NCBI GenBank assembly: GCA_930633525.1
Contig: CAKNFP010000003.1
Location: 83,110-147,109 of the forward strand
DNA length: 64,000 nt
From: Hyphomicrobiales bacterium
Lineage (GTDB): Bacteria > Pseudomonadota > Alphaproteobacteria > Rhizobiales > Beijerinckiaceae
Direction of reading: 5' to 3'
Part shown: positions 24,054-32,035 of the stretch, one piece after another
Layout: every line of letters begins with the position of its first letter
Position numbering within the stretch: the stretch's first letter is position 1
Notes under the pieces: model-generated
Database searches by the model: none
What the model saw: only the letters and a program-made list of their open reading frames with translations
Told to the model about the DNA's origin: nothing
Position numbers and translations under genes: made by a program

Positions 24054-24314
24054 TCAAGCTGCTTTCAGCAAGCGTCCAATCTCGACCCGCCATACCTGTG
24101 GACCCTGTTCCAGATAGGTCCAGGAGAACTGCTGCGGATGCTCAGCCTCAAGCTGGTAGTAGAGCGGCTTTGGATCGTGATCATTGACGAGGACAAATGA
24201 CCCGCCCGGTGCGAGCTGACCCACAAGCTCGAAGATTTTTGCGTGCCGCTGCGCTGGAACGAGGCTTCGAACATCGATTTCGCTGACGGCTGGGGCCGTT
24301 TGTGTCTGAGGCAT
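24054..24314 (-). CDS. DUF2249 protein
   Basis: An 86-residue single DUF2249 domain: IDVRSLVPAQRHAKIFELVG, FVLVNDHDPKPLYYQLEAEH and WTYLEQGPQVWRVEIGR. The HDPKPL and YLEQGP motifs are diagnostic. First gene of the minus-strand operon that runs to 20293, with an NsrR box 114 bp upstream. Its closest relative in the window is the gene at 25720. Confidence 0.88.
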   Translation of the reverse strand: MPQTQTAPAVSEIDVRSLVPAQRHAKIFELVGQLAPGGSFVLVNDHDPKPLYYQLEAEHPQQFSWTYLEQGPQVWRVEIGRLLKAA

Positions 24315-24427
24315 GATGGAACTGCTCCTTTGATCGCATCAGCGCCATGCGCGAGACCGGAACCGCGACTGGATGCTGCCCGTCGCCCCCATAACGCGGC
24401 GCTTCGGGGGTATACGTTCGCGCCTAA

Positions 24428-24450
24428 AACATATATTGTCAATGTATCTT
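24428..24450. promoter_or_regulatory. NsrR-type box 2
   Basis: 23-bp palindrome, arms AACATATATTG and CAATGTATCTT around T. Upstream of the DUF2249-led minus-strand operon. Confidence 0.7.
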
Positions 24451-24493
24451 TTTGTGGCGGGTCGGATTCTTGGTGATCGACGCATTATTGCAA

Positions 24494-24516
24494 AAGATAT
24501 CTTGTGCGGTCATCTT
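24494..24516. promoter_or_regulatory. Weaker NsrR-type box 3, ahead of nsrR
   Basis: Arms AAGATATCTTG and GCGGTCATCTT keep the outer AAGAT...ATCTT at the correct 23-bp span but the inner bases deviate. Position 39 bp before the nsrR start suggests autoregulation. Confidence 0.45.
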
Positions 24517-24554
24517 TGGTCATTCGGATTCGTCGGAGTGTAGGAAATAAGCGA

Positions 24555-24983
24555 ATGCGGTTGACCAATTTCTCCGACTACGCGCTGCGCGTGCTGATGT
24601 ACGCGGCGGCGCGGGAGGATCGGCTGATCACGATTGAGGAGACGGCAGAGGTTTACGATATTTCTCGTGCCCATCTGATGAAGGTCGTCAATCAGCTAAC
24701 TCGTGCAGGATTCCTAAAGGCCGTGCGTGGCCGGTCAGGTGGGCTGGCGCTCGCCAAGCGCCCAGGACGCATCAATCTCGGCGATGTTTTGCGCACAACA
24801 GAGCCGGATTTCGCGCTGGTCGAATGCTTCACCAAAGATAATCGCTGTGTGCTGACGCCACGCTGCCGTTTACGGGGCGTGCTCCATGAAGCTCTCGCGG
24901 CGTTCATCGGAACGCTCGACCGCTACACGCTCGCCGACCTCATGCTCAGTCCCGACGACTTCGGTCTCCAACCGGCTGCCTGA
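24555..24983 (+). CDS. nsrR: NsrR, Rrf2-family NO-sensing repressor
   Basis: A 142-residue Rrf2 regulator. N-terminal winged helix: MRLTNFSDYALRVLMYAA and ISRAHLMKVVNQLTRAGFL. The Fe-S ligands characteristic of NsrR are Cys 91, 98 and 104 (ECFTKDNRCVLTPRCRL). NO destroys the cluster and lifts repression. ATG 24555 follows TAGGAAATAAGCGA. It sits between the two operons whose promoters carry matching boxes. Confidence 0.94.
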   Translation: MRLTNFSDYALRVLMYAAAREDRLITIEETAEVYDISRAHLMKVVNQLTRAGFLKAVRGRSGGLALAKRPGRINLGDVLRTTEPDFALVECFTKDNRCVLTPRCRLRGVLHEALAAFIGTLDRYTLADLMLSPDDFGLQPAA

Positions 24984-25168
24984 GTCGACTGAACTCCTCT
25001 GCGACAAGTTCCATAAGACTGGGCGGCACCTTGACGATCGGTTTGCAGCTCGCGACACAACACGCGTGCGCGAGATCATGACTTTCGTTCGTTCAGGGCT
25101 CCTGCCGAGTCGATCTGGAAACACGTCCTCTGCGACCGCGACGATTTTGCCCTTGCGTCTCCTGCTAA

Positions 25169-25191
25169 AAGATATATTCTAAATGCATCTT
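25169..25191. promoter_or_regulatory. NsrR-type box 4 (best match)
   Basis: Arms AAGATATATTC and AAATGCATCTT around T; the right arm matches the consensus exactly. Located 14 bp before the start codon of the first gene of the plus-strand NO operon, next to its AGGAGG. Confidence 0.75.
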
Positions 25192-25204
25192 ATAGGAGGC
25201 GGCT

Positions 25205-25723
25205 ATGCTGCTTGAGATTGAGGCGGTCGCGGATAGCGCGCTTGAGGGCGCGACGCTGAGCCAGGAGACATCGCTGCAGAGCGCGCCAAGGGAAAGTTCA
25301 CGCAGAAGCGCCACGCCTCCTTCTTTCAGGATGACGGTTCCAGAGCTGGCATTTTTCATAGTGGCGGCGTTTCGACGTCATCCGCATATTAACAATGTCC
25401 TGACGCATATCTCCGGCGGCAGTTGGAACCGTATCGAGGAGGCGCTGCGGGTGATCGTCGATCCGGATGCGAGCCCTTGCGATCTCTCTCCACTAGCGCG
25501 CAACATCATCGACTTGATATGCGCAGATCGCGGTGTAACCGGCCGAATTGTCAAACCCTACTATCGGGAGCTGCTGGTTGGGGCGCTGGGCGAAACGGTG
25601 GCAAGGCATTTGATCACTTACGTCACCTGCCTCTTCGTCGAAAGCGAAGCAGCGGCGTGGCAGATCGCGCCGCCGCGCCCCGCAATCGCGGTAACATCTT
25701 CGAGCAAAGGTGTGGATGGATGA
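25205..25723 (+). CDS. Conserved hypothetical, first gene of plus-strand NO operon
   Basis: A 172-residue soluble protein. Segments such as ELAFFIVAAFRRHPHINNVL and LSPLARNIIDLICADRGVTG look folded and conserved, but I do not recognise the family. ATG 25205 follows ATAGGAGGCGGCT directly after NsrR box 4. The stop overlaps the next gene by four bases. Confidence 0.75.
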   Translation: MLLEIEAVADSALEGATLSQETSLQSAPRESSRRSATPPSFRMTVPELAFFIVAAFRRHPHINNVLTHISGGSWNRIEEALRVIVDPDASPCDLSPLARNIIDLICADRGVTGRIVKPYYRELLVGALGETVARHLITYVTCLFVESEAAAWQIAPPRPAIAVTSSSKGVDG

Positions 25724-25980
25724 GAACGATTTCCGCCGCAACGGAACGTGTCATCGACGTCAAGGACATCGATCCGCGGCATCGCCACACGATTATTGAG
25801 CAATTGTTCGCCCATCTCGCGCCGGGCGCAAGCCTTCAACTCGTCGTAGATCACGATCCGAAGCCGTTACGTTTTCAGCTTGAGGCGAAACATGGAGCGC
25901 ACTGTCAATGGATCTATCTTGAACAAGGTCCAGACGTCTGGCGGGTGCGCCTGCAACTGGGAGCGAGCCCGGGAGACTGA
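25720..25980 (+). CDS. DUF2249 protein
   Basis: An 86-residue DUF2249 domain (IDVKDIDPRHRHTIIEQLFA, VVDHDPKPLRFQLEAKHG, WIYLEQGPDVWRVRLQ), clearly paralogous to the gene at 24054-24314. ATG 25720 overlaps the preceding stop (ATGA). Together with the double-domain protein the window holds four DUF2249 modules. Confidence 0.88.
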   Translation: MRTISAATERVIDVKDIDPRHRHTIIEQLFAHLAPGASLQLVVDHDPKPLRFQLEAKHGAHCQWIYLEQGPDVWRVRLQLGASPGD

Positions 25981-25982
25981 TA

Positions 25983-26213
25983 ATGCTTGGATTTCTCACG
26001 AGACAATCGAGCATCTCATCACGGAACGACGTTGTCGCGAACGATCCACATGGGACCGCGCTTTCCTCGAGGCGCGCAGAGCGTCTTGAGATGCTGTTTG
26101 CCGCTGCCAGCCTCGGGATCGGGGAATGCCCGTCATGGATCATCCAAGCTCTGGAAGCTGAGGAGAGAGCGGATCGGGAAAAGTACGCCGAGGAAAGGAG
26201 CAGATCATGTTGA
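25983..26213 (+). CDS. Small hypothetical protein
   Basis: A 76-residue protein starting two bases after the DUF2249 stop. LEMLFAAASLGIGECPSWIIQALEAEERAD is helical with one Cys. The end overlaps the next start. Operon position is the main reason to call it. Confidence 0.6.
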   Translation: MLGFLTRQSSISSRNDVVANDPHGTALSSRRAERLEMLFAAASLGIGECPSWIIQALEAEERADREKYAEERSRSC

Positions 26214-26446
26214 GCAATTCCCACTATTTCGTCCGTCCGAAGGACGACGCCGAACGCGTCTATCTCGAATCGCTGGTTCGCGAGGACTACGATCAATGCC
26301 ATCCTGGTGAGACGTTCGACGACATGAAGCGACGCATCCCATTCTCCAAGGAGGACCGAGGACTGTACCGCGACTGGCTCGCAGTCGCTGCGGGGCGCGA
26401 CGCGGCGCTCACCTCTGAACACCTACCGTTGATCGCCGCCGAATGA
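26207..26446 (+). CDS. Small hypothetical protein
   Basis: A 79-residue protein (SHYFVRPKDDAERVYLESLV, DYDQCHPGETFDDMKRRIPF, SKEDRGLYRDWLAVAA) with ATG 26207 behind AAAGGAGCAGATC. It looks conserved and soluble; the family is not recognised. Overlaps the haemoglobin start. Confidence 0.7.
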   Translation: MLSNSHYFVRPKDDAERVYLESLVREDYDQCHPGETFDDMKRRIPFSKEDRGLYRDWLAVAAGRDAALTSEHLPLIAAE

Positions 26447-26991
26447 CTGGAACGGTACCCAGCAATCCGCAGCCGCCGGTGGCGGGAGCTTCCGGCGATG
26501 AGCCTGCGGGGGCAGCGACACATGAAGGTGGTCCAGCGCGGCGTGCACGCATCACACGGGAGATCATGGAGAGGACCGGTATCGATGAAGCGATGATCGA
26601 ACGTCTCGTGCGTAGGTTCTACCGGCAGGTTCAGGCCGATCCGCTGCTTGGGCCTGTCTTCGCCCCGCGAATCGCCGACTGGGAAAAACATATCGCCAAA
26701 CTCTGCGCATTCTGGTCTTCGGTTGCGTTGATGTCCGGCCGATACCACGGCCAGCCGATGCAAGTGCACGTCGATCTTCCAGTCGACGCCACTCATTTCG
26801 ATCGCTGGATCGCTTTATTCGAAAACACCGCTAACGAGATTTGTCCGCCAACCGCGGCACAACACTTCATCGAGCGTGCGCGGCGCATCGCCGATAGCAT
26901 CGAACTGGCCATGGCGGGTCGCAACGGAAAAATCCAGAGTCCGCGCTTCGCTGCTACGGTAGCCGGCAACAACCCAGCCAAATCGACTTAG
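26443..26991 (+). CDS. Group III truncated haemoglobin
   Basis: A 182-residue protein with a ~40-residue low-complexity N-terminal extension, then a trHb3 fold: MIERLVRRFYRQVQADPLLG, ADWEKHIAKLCAFWSSVALM, GRYHGQPMQVHVDLPVDATH with the proximal His in DATHFDRW. Truncated globins detoxify NO by dioxygenation or bind it; this agrees with NsrR control. ATG 26443 overlaps the previous stop. Extension is longer than typical and may be disordered. Confidence 0.9.
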   Translation: MTGTVPSNPQPPVAGASGDEPAGAATHEGGPARRARITREIMERTGIDEAMIERLVRRFYRQVQADPLLGPVFAPRIADWEKHIAKLCAFWSSVALMSGRYHGQPMQVHVDLPVDATHFDRWIALFENTANEICPPTAAQHFIERARRIADSIELAMAGRNGKIQSPRFAATVAGNNPAKST

Positions 26992-27036
26992 AGGTTACCC
27001 AGGATCTGATCGGCTTCCTCAATCAGGAGACATTCC

Positions 27037-27372
27037 ATGAGCGCGGACATCTGTCCCAAAGCTCCACGTGAATTGGCCGAACTGCGGAGAAGCCTGGGAC
27101 CTGACACCGAGGCCGCATTCCAAGCTTTCAGTAAATCGGTGTTTTCGGAAGGAGCGCTCTCGAGCAAGACTAAGCAGTTGATCGCGGTGGCCGTCGCGCA
27201 CGTTACGCAATGTCCGTATTGCATCACCGGACACACCAAGTCGGCCCAACGCGCGGGTGCGACGGCGCAGGAGTTGATGGAAGCGGTCTCGGTCGCGGCA
27301 GAGATGAGAGCCGGCGCCGCATTTGCGCATTCCACGCTTATGCTGGGCACGCTCGATCAGACAAAGACCTGA
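27037..27372 (+). CDS. AhpD-like / carboxymuconolactone decarboxylase family protein
   Basis: A 111-residue protein with the AhpD-type redox motif in VTQCPYCITGHTKSAQRAG (CxxC plus His) within an all-helical fold; SKTKQLIAVAVAH is the usual preceding helix. Such proteins reduce peroxiredoxin-linked or lipoamide partners. Start ATG 27037 follows CAGGAGACATTCC. Probably in the NO operon, 45 bp after the globin. Confidence 0.88.
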   Translation: MSADICPKAPRELAELRRSLGPDTEAAFQAFSKSVFSEGALSSKTKQLIAVAVAHVTQCPYCITGHTKSAQRAGATAQELMEAVSVAAEMRAGAAFAHSTLMLGTLDQTKT

Positions 27373-27407
27373 AACAACACCAGTCGCACGCCTTGAAGGA
27401 GACATCC

Positions 27408-27941
27408 ATGAAACGGATAGCCGTGGTGAAGGGATCGCCGAGCTCGGTCATTCAGAATCTGTTGCGGGAACTGGCAGAGCGTTGGCAATCCGATATTCGC
27501 ATCGCTGGCGTCGTCGAGGAGCCGCACGGTCTTGCGGATCGGAAATGCAATGCCGGGTATTTGCGCAGCATCGCCAGCGGCACCCTCTATCCGATATTCC
27601 AGGACCTTGGTCGCGGCGCCGAAGCTTGTCATCTGGAGGGCGCTGGCGCCATCTCGGCAACCGAAGCCATCGAACAGGATATCGCCGCCGGGTGCGATCT
27701 CGTCATGTTGAGCAAGTTCGGCAAGCTCGAAGCATCACGAGAAGGCCTCAGCGGAGCGTTTGCTGCGGCCATCGATGCCGGATTGCCCGTTCTCACCTCC
27801 GTCTCACCCGCATTCGAGCAGGCGTGGGAGAAATTTGCCGCGCCTTTGTTCCACGTTCTCCCGGCTGACCCGAATGAGATCGACGCATGGCGCCGAGCCA
27901 TATTCGACGGAGCAGCCGCTGGCAGACGTTTGCAGGCGTGA
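27408..27941 (+). CDS. DUF2478 protein
   Basis: A 177-residue protein: RIAVVKGSPSSVIQNLLREL, IAGVVEEPHG, CNAGYLRSIASGTLYPIFQD and CDLVMLSKFGKLEASREGL. DUF2478 proteins resemble P-loop-like nucleotide binders and often neighbour molybdate or NO genes; here the glycine-rich loop is degenerate. ATG 27408 follows AAGGAGACATCC. Last gene of the plus-strand operon. Confidence 0.82.
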   Translation: MKRIAVVKGSPSSVIQNLLRELAERWQSDIRIAGVVEEPHGLADRKCNAGYLRSIASGTLYPIFQDLGRGAEACHLEGAGAISATEAIEQDIAAGCDLVMLSKFGKLEASREGLSGAFAAAIDAGLPVLTSVSPAFEQAWEKFAAPLFHVLPADPNEIDAWRRAIFDGAAAGRRLQA

Positions 27942-28032
27942 CCAATCCGGTCGAACTTCGGGCCGCTGTCCGACGTGGTGTATCGAGGAAGACAGCTGCT
28001 GGCGTATACCGTGATCAGGCGTCGTCGATCGT

Positions 28033-28678
28033 TTACTGCACGAGGGGGGTTTGGGTGCCATCAAGATCAACCCCTACGAGTTTCGCTTGGCCGGCGAGCA
28101 CCCTGACATACTGTCGAACGGCTTTTTCCTCGACCTTTGCACGCAGTCGCTCGGCGATCTGTCCGCTGACGGTTTCGAAGGGTAATTTCTTGCCTGGGAT
28201 GCTTCGATCGACGGCAACGATATGGAACCCGTAACGCGTCTTAATCAGATCGCGGAGAACCCCTGACGCACCAAACTTGAAAAGGGCCTGTTCAAATTCA
28301 GGCACGGTGTCCCCGCGGCCAATCTGCCCCAAATTGCCGCCTTGTTGCCCTGATGGGCAGTTCGAAAGCTCACGCGCCAGAGCATCGAAGCGGTCGGGAT
28401 CGCGCAGCAAACCGTCGCTTCGACCAAGCTGCTAGTTTTTGTTCGCAGGCCCGGCGCCGCTGTCCGTTCAGATCGGCCTCGTAGATCACGTTGAGCTCTC
28501 GTCGGACGGGATCCCATGTCGCGCGGTCGAGTGTGAACGCAAGCGTGGTCAGCTTGTCGAGTGCCGAACGCCAATAGTGGCTTCCGGCAGTTCGTCGACA
28601 TAGCCGGAGTGCCAGGTCAAGACAGATGTAGGGATAAACGCCGAACAGCAGCGTGTTGACATAAGTGTTGGACAGCAT
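28033..28678 (-). pseudogene. Remnant: NarI-like start joined to PpiC-type parvulin end
   Basis: The 3' part (28033-28410) encodes a parvulin domain: RDPDRFDALARELSNCPSG, GGNLGQIGRGDTVPEFEQAL, and TRYGFHIVAVDRSIPGKKLP. It has no valid start; a TAG lies in frame just upstream. The 5' part, from ATG 28678 in another frame, begins TYVNTLLFGVYPYICLDLAL, like the first membrane helix of nitrate reductase gamma NarI, then drifts. nar operons often end narI-ppiC, so a deletion scar of such an operon is a reasonable inference. Confidence 0.6.
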
Positions 28679-28868
28679 TGCCAGGTCGTCCCCCCGGTGC
28701 GGAAGGACATTGCTCCTTCTAAAGGGGCATCCCTCAGAAGCACGCAGGCGTGTGAGAATTGACGGTCGTCAGGGCGGCTCCCTTTCGTCACGGGCAAACT
28801 ACCGGATGGGTGGCCGGCAGAGGAGGCGACCGCCGCGCAGGTCCAAGACGGGTGCATCGGGAGCTAGC

Positions 28869-29384
28869 ATGTCATCGCCACACAGCAAGGAAGATGAGCT
28901 TGTCGCCACTGACGCTATAGACGCTGCAACGTTGCTAGCTGAGAACGCCGCACTTCGAGATCGATTGCTGCGAGCACTAGCAGAAGCTGAAAACGTTCGG
29001 CGACGGGCTGAGCGAGAGGCTGAGGAGACGCGCAAGTTTGCGGTTGCGGAGTTCGCGCGAGAGCTGCTGCCTGTCGTAGACAATCTCCAACGCGTAATCG
29101 ATGCCAAGACGGCCGCACCAAGCGAGCCCGGCGATGCGTTGACGCAGGGCGTGGCCACCACCTTACGGCTCTTTCTCCAAACGCTTGAGCGCTTTGGAAT
29201 CAAAAAGATTTCGGCTCTCGGGACGCGTTTCGATCCAACCAGTCATGAAGCCCTTATGGAATCGGCCGATCAGTCGCATCCGCCAGGAACGGTAACGAAC
29301 GTCCTGGAGGACGGTTTTACTATTGGCGGACGTCTTCTCCGACCGGCGCGGGTATCGGTGGCCAAGGAGCAGGCCGATGACTGA
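28869..29384 (+). CDS. grpE: GrpE nucleotide exchange factor
   Basis: A 171-residue GrpE. N-terminal coiled coil: LLAENAALRDRLLRALAEAE then NVRRRAEREAEETRKFAVAE; C-terminal beta wing: RFDPTSHEALMESADQSHPP and GTVTNVLEDGFTIGGRLLRP. It exchanges ADP on DnaK; a plasmid DnaK is encoded at 52127. ATG 28869 (MSSPHSKEDE) is preferred because upstream in-frame sequence is not GrpE-like. Confidence 0.93.
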   Translation: MSSPHSKEDELVATDAIDAATLLAENAALRDRLLRALAEAENVRRRAEREAEETRKFAVAEFARELLPVVDNLQRVIDAKTAAPSEPGDALTQGVATTLRLFLQTLERFGIKKISALGTRFDPTSHEALMESADQSHPPGTVTNVLEDGFTIGGRLLRPARVSVAKEQADD

Positions 29385-29714
29385 TGTCAAGGGCAAAGAG
29401 AGTGCTGCTCGTCCACCAGCGCGAGCCGGCGCCGCCGGAGCGCTCACCCCGCGTCCGGAAAGACATTGCGTTGCGCCCCCGGGTCGGCTCTGCCCCAGAT
29501 CGCCTCCGGGCTCAAGAAAGACTTCCGAAGGAAAACGCTCTGCAGAGCAAACCACGGAAATGCTGTGGCAACGCTCATATGCGAGATGAAAACGATGTTG
29601 AGAACTGTCTGCGTCAACAAAGAGAAGAATTACCTGTGTGTTGGGCACGAGATCTCACACGAGGTCACGTCGGCGCGTTTTGACAGACGTTTCGCCATCT
29701 GCTGGTGAAGTATC
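29385..29714. other. Intergenic stretch after grpE
   Basis: Short frames exist (for example from ATG 29377 and near 29594) but none has recognisable family sequence or convincing codon pattern. No hairpin stands out. Confidence 0.4.
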
Positions 29715-30053
29715 ATGCTGTCTGTGCTCCAAGGAGCCGCTGTGTCCCTTGTGGTTCTGACGGGAGGGTCCGTACCAAATTATAGCGCCGAACGCTTCTG
29801 TCGGGGGATCGCGGAGCTTCTTCACGAACCCGACTACCGGCAGCCATGCATCGAACGCGAGCGTGAGGCACTCAACAGTCTGAAGGCATCATGGTCGAAA
29901 TTCGACGCGCGGGATCGCTCCAGTTGCGTCAGCCTTAGCTCGCTGGGTGCCACGCCCAGCTATGTGGAACTGCTCACCTGCCTCGAGACCGCACAGGAGA
30001 TCCGGGAACGCGAGACGCGGGAGCACCTGAAGCAGCGCCGTCGTCGTCCTTGA
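29715..30053 (+). CDS. Secreted conserved hypothetical protein
   Basis: A 112-residue protein with a signal-peptide-like start (LSVLQGAAVSLVVLTGGSVPNYSA), then CIEREREALNSLKASWSKFD, RDRSSCVSLSSLGATPSYVE and LLTCLETAQEIRE. Conserved Cys pairs and the PSYVELLTCLE motif occur in small periplasmic proteins of rhizobia that I know only as hypothetical. The charged tail REHLKQRRRRP ends it. Confidence 0.72.
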   Translation: MLSVLQGAAVSLVVLTGGSVPNYSAERFCRGIAELLHEPDYRQPCIEREREALNSLKASWSKFDARDRSSCVSLSSLGATPSYVELLTCLETAQEIRERETREHLKQRRRRP

Positions 30054-30210
30054 AGCGCCGTGGTGCGCGTGACGTCTGTTTCGACCCGATGGCGACAAAT
30101 CGCTGGCGCCGCCTGCGTTTCGATTCACGCCCATCTCCGATGCGCGCAACGCGCGACCCGAGCAGCCGAGACTTTGATCTCGGCCGCTGGTCTGCTTGTT
30201 GGAACGCGGT

Positions 30211-30501
30211 TCAACGGTATCCGGCCCGGCTCAAGGCCCAATCGAGTTCACGCAACGATGGTTGGACGAGGACCTGGCCCCCGATCGTGACCGTCGGGCT
30301 TCCGATCCGGCCACCCGCGATCCATTCGAGCTGGGTTCTTGTTTCTGGATAGGCCTCCCAGTCGATGAATCGATAAGGTACTCCGGCGCGATCGAGATGC
30401 CGGCGCACCATCATGGTGATGCCGCACCATCTGCTGCCGTAAACCGCTACATCTGCGGTCTGTGGCCGCCTACGAACTGGAGAGTACGCCGACGCATACA
30501 T
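30211..30501 (-). CDS. Glutaredoxin-like protein with single active-site Cys
   Basis: A 96-residue glutaredoxin-fold protein: VAVYGSRWCGITMMVRRHLD, VPYRFIDWEAYPE and GSPTVTIGGQVLVQPS (the TVP-like cis-Pro loop is GSPT). The active site is WCGIT: Cys 26 is present but the second Cys of CxxC is Thr, so it is monothiol-like and may transfer Fe-S or glutathione rather than reduce disulfides. It follows the peroxiredoxin gene by 12 bases and is probably its redox partner or operon mate. Confidence 0.82.
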   Translation of the reverse strand: MYASAYSPVRRRPQTADVAVYGSRWCGITMMVRRHLDRAGVPYRFIDWEAYPETRTQLEWIAGGRIGSPTVTIGGQVLVQPSLRELDWALSRAGYR

Positions 30502-30513
30502 GGTGCATCCTCC

Positions 30514-31245
30514 TCAAGCTGCCTTGGGGGTTGCCAGCCGATCCAGCGCCTCGAACAGCTCGTAGATGTCCGGCACGTGCTGGAGTTTCGGTGACACTTG
30601 AGAGTGGCGAATAACCCCATTCTCATCGACGACGTATAGGGCTCGTTCAGAAAATCCCTCAGCCTCGCGCCAGACCTTATATCGCCGGGCAACATCCCCT
30701 TTCGGATTGAAGTCGGCCAGCAGCGGGAAGGTCAAGCCGCGCACAGCCGCCCAGGCCCCGTGGCTGTACAGACTGTCGACGGAAATGCCGACCACATCGG
30801 CGCCACGCTTGCCGAACTCATCGAGCTCGTGCTGATAGAGATCAAGCTGGCGACTGCAGCCTGGGCTCCAGTCGAGCGGATAGAAGGCGAGAACGACGCG
30901 ACGCCCTCTATAATCGGACAAGCGCACGATCCGACCATTTGCATCAGGGAGCGCGAAGTCGGGCGCTTGTTCTCCCACGGCGAGCGGGGTGTTGCGTGCG
31001 TCGCCTTCCATCGCGGGTGCGTGCTCATGGAGGTCGACAATGTCCTCGATGGTGGGTCCCGACCGGGATTGGTTCCCGCTGCCCAACGTCTGGACTCGCC
31101 AGAGCTCCTGAACCATCCCGTGGAGCAGCGAAAGCGCCTTCCTTTCGGCGCCGTCCGGTAACTTCGGTGCGAGTGCGGCGAAATCGGCTTCGAGCTGCTC
31201 AATACGGCTCGGCCGGACATTCAACTGACCAGTGTGGCTGTCCAT
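30514..31245 (-). CDS. Peroxiredoxin (AhpC/TSA family) with N-terminal extension
   Basis: A 243-residue protein. Residues ~88-235 form the peroxiredoxin domain: GEQAPDFALPDANGRIVRLS, VVLAFYPLDWSPGCSRQLDL with peroxidatic Cys 130, then VVGISVDSLYSHGAW. The first ~85 residues are an additional helical region not usual for the family. Expected role is reduction of peroxides or peroxynitrite. Divergent from the thioredoxin gene at 31424, a possible reductant. Confidence 0.9.
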   Translation of the reverse strand: MDSHTGQLNVRPSRIEQLEADFAALAPKLPDGAERKALSLLHGMVQELWRVQTLGSGNQSRSGPTIEDIVDLHEHAPAMEGDARNTPLAVGEQAPDFALPDANGRIVRLSDYRGRRVVLAFYPLDWSPGCSRQLDLYQHELDEFGKRGADVVGISVDSLYSHGAWAAVRGLTFPLLADFNPKGDVARRYKVWREAEGFSERALYVVDENGVIRHSQVSPKLQHVPDIYELFEALDRLATPKAA

Positions 31246-31423
31246 AGCTAAACCTCTTCAATTAGATCCTTTCCGTTGGTTGACGATGTGCCGTGGTTGT
31301 CCGCCGGCACCACGACATCGATATAAGTGCGGTCCACGGCACATGCCAATGAAGCAGCCCGAGGAAACAACGCAATTTCTGACCAGATGTGATGGCAAGA
31401 CGTCTTGTACAAGGAGACCGAAG

Positions 31424-31861
31424 ATGACGGAGAAACGCCGGGTCGTATGCCCGAACTGCGACAGTATCAACGCCGTACCGACCGATCGGCCAGCCGAAGC
31501 CGCAAAGTGTGGGCGTTGCCACGCTAAGTTATTCCAGGGCTTTCCAATCGATCTAAGTTCCGAGCGATTGGAGAGGCACGTCGCGAATTCAGACATTCCG
31601 ATTGTGGTAGATTTCTGGGCTCCCTGGTGCGGCCCATGCCGTGCGATGGGGCCAATCTATGCACAGACTACGAAATCGATAGAGCCCAGGGTTCGGTTCG
31701 CCAAGGTGAATGTTGACGAAAACCCCCAGGCTGCGGCGCGATATAGCATCCAGGGGATTCCGGCTTTGGTGGCCTTTCGGGAAGGCAAAGTCGTGGCGCG
31801 TCAGGCGGGCCTGACAGATGCCCAGGCGCTCCGCGGATGGGTGGAGCGGCTGGCGGCCTGA
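31424..31861 (+). CDS. trxC: Thioredoxin 2 (TrxC type)
   Basis: A 145-residue thioredoxin with an N-terminal zinc finger (Cys 9, 12, 29, 32: VVCPNCDS and AKCGRCHA) and a thioredoxin domain with VVDFWAPWCGPCRAMGP, active site Cys 69 and 72. The cis-Pro loop is GIPAL. ATG 31424 follows CAAGGAGACCGAAG. Thioredoxin is also a standard member of transmissible stress-tolerance loci. Confidence 0.94.
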   Translation: MTEKRRVVCPNCDSINAVPTDRPAEAAKCGRCHAKLFQGFPIDLSSERLERHVANSDIPIVVDFWAPWCGPCRAMGPIYAQTTKSIEPRVRFAKVNVDENPQAAARYSIQGIPALVAFREGKVVARQAGLTDAQALRGWVERLAA

Positions 31862-32035
31862 TCGGGTAATAGTAGGTGTCAGAAAAGTGACCGTGCCTCT
31901 TGAACCGGTAACGGGTTGAACTAAATCACCGAACGCCGGCTGCCACTGTCGGGGCCGGCAGGATCGAGTGGCTGAATCGCCTCATCGATCTGGAATCGAT
32001 CTTGTATCCATGTTGCTCAAAGGGAGAATGTGGCT

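Noticed and set aside
29377..29589. Small frame overlapping the end of grpE
   Set aside because: Pro/Arg-rich, no conserved pattern, no ribosome-binding site of its own.
31916..31929. TTGAACTAAATCAC as an Fnr/FixK box before hsp20 copy 1
   Set aside because: One mismatch to TTGAN6TCAA and no second site in the island; chance match cannot be excluded.
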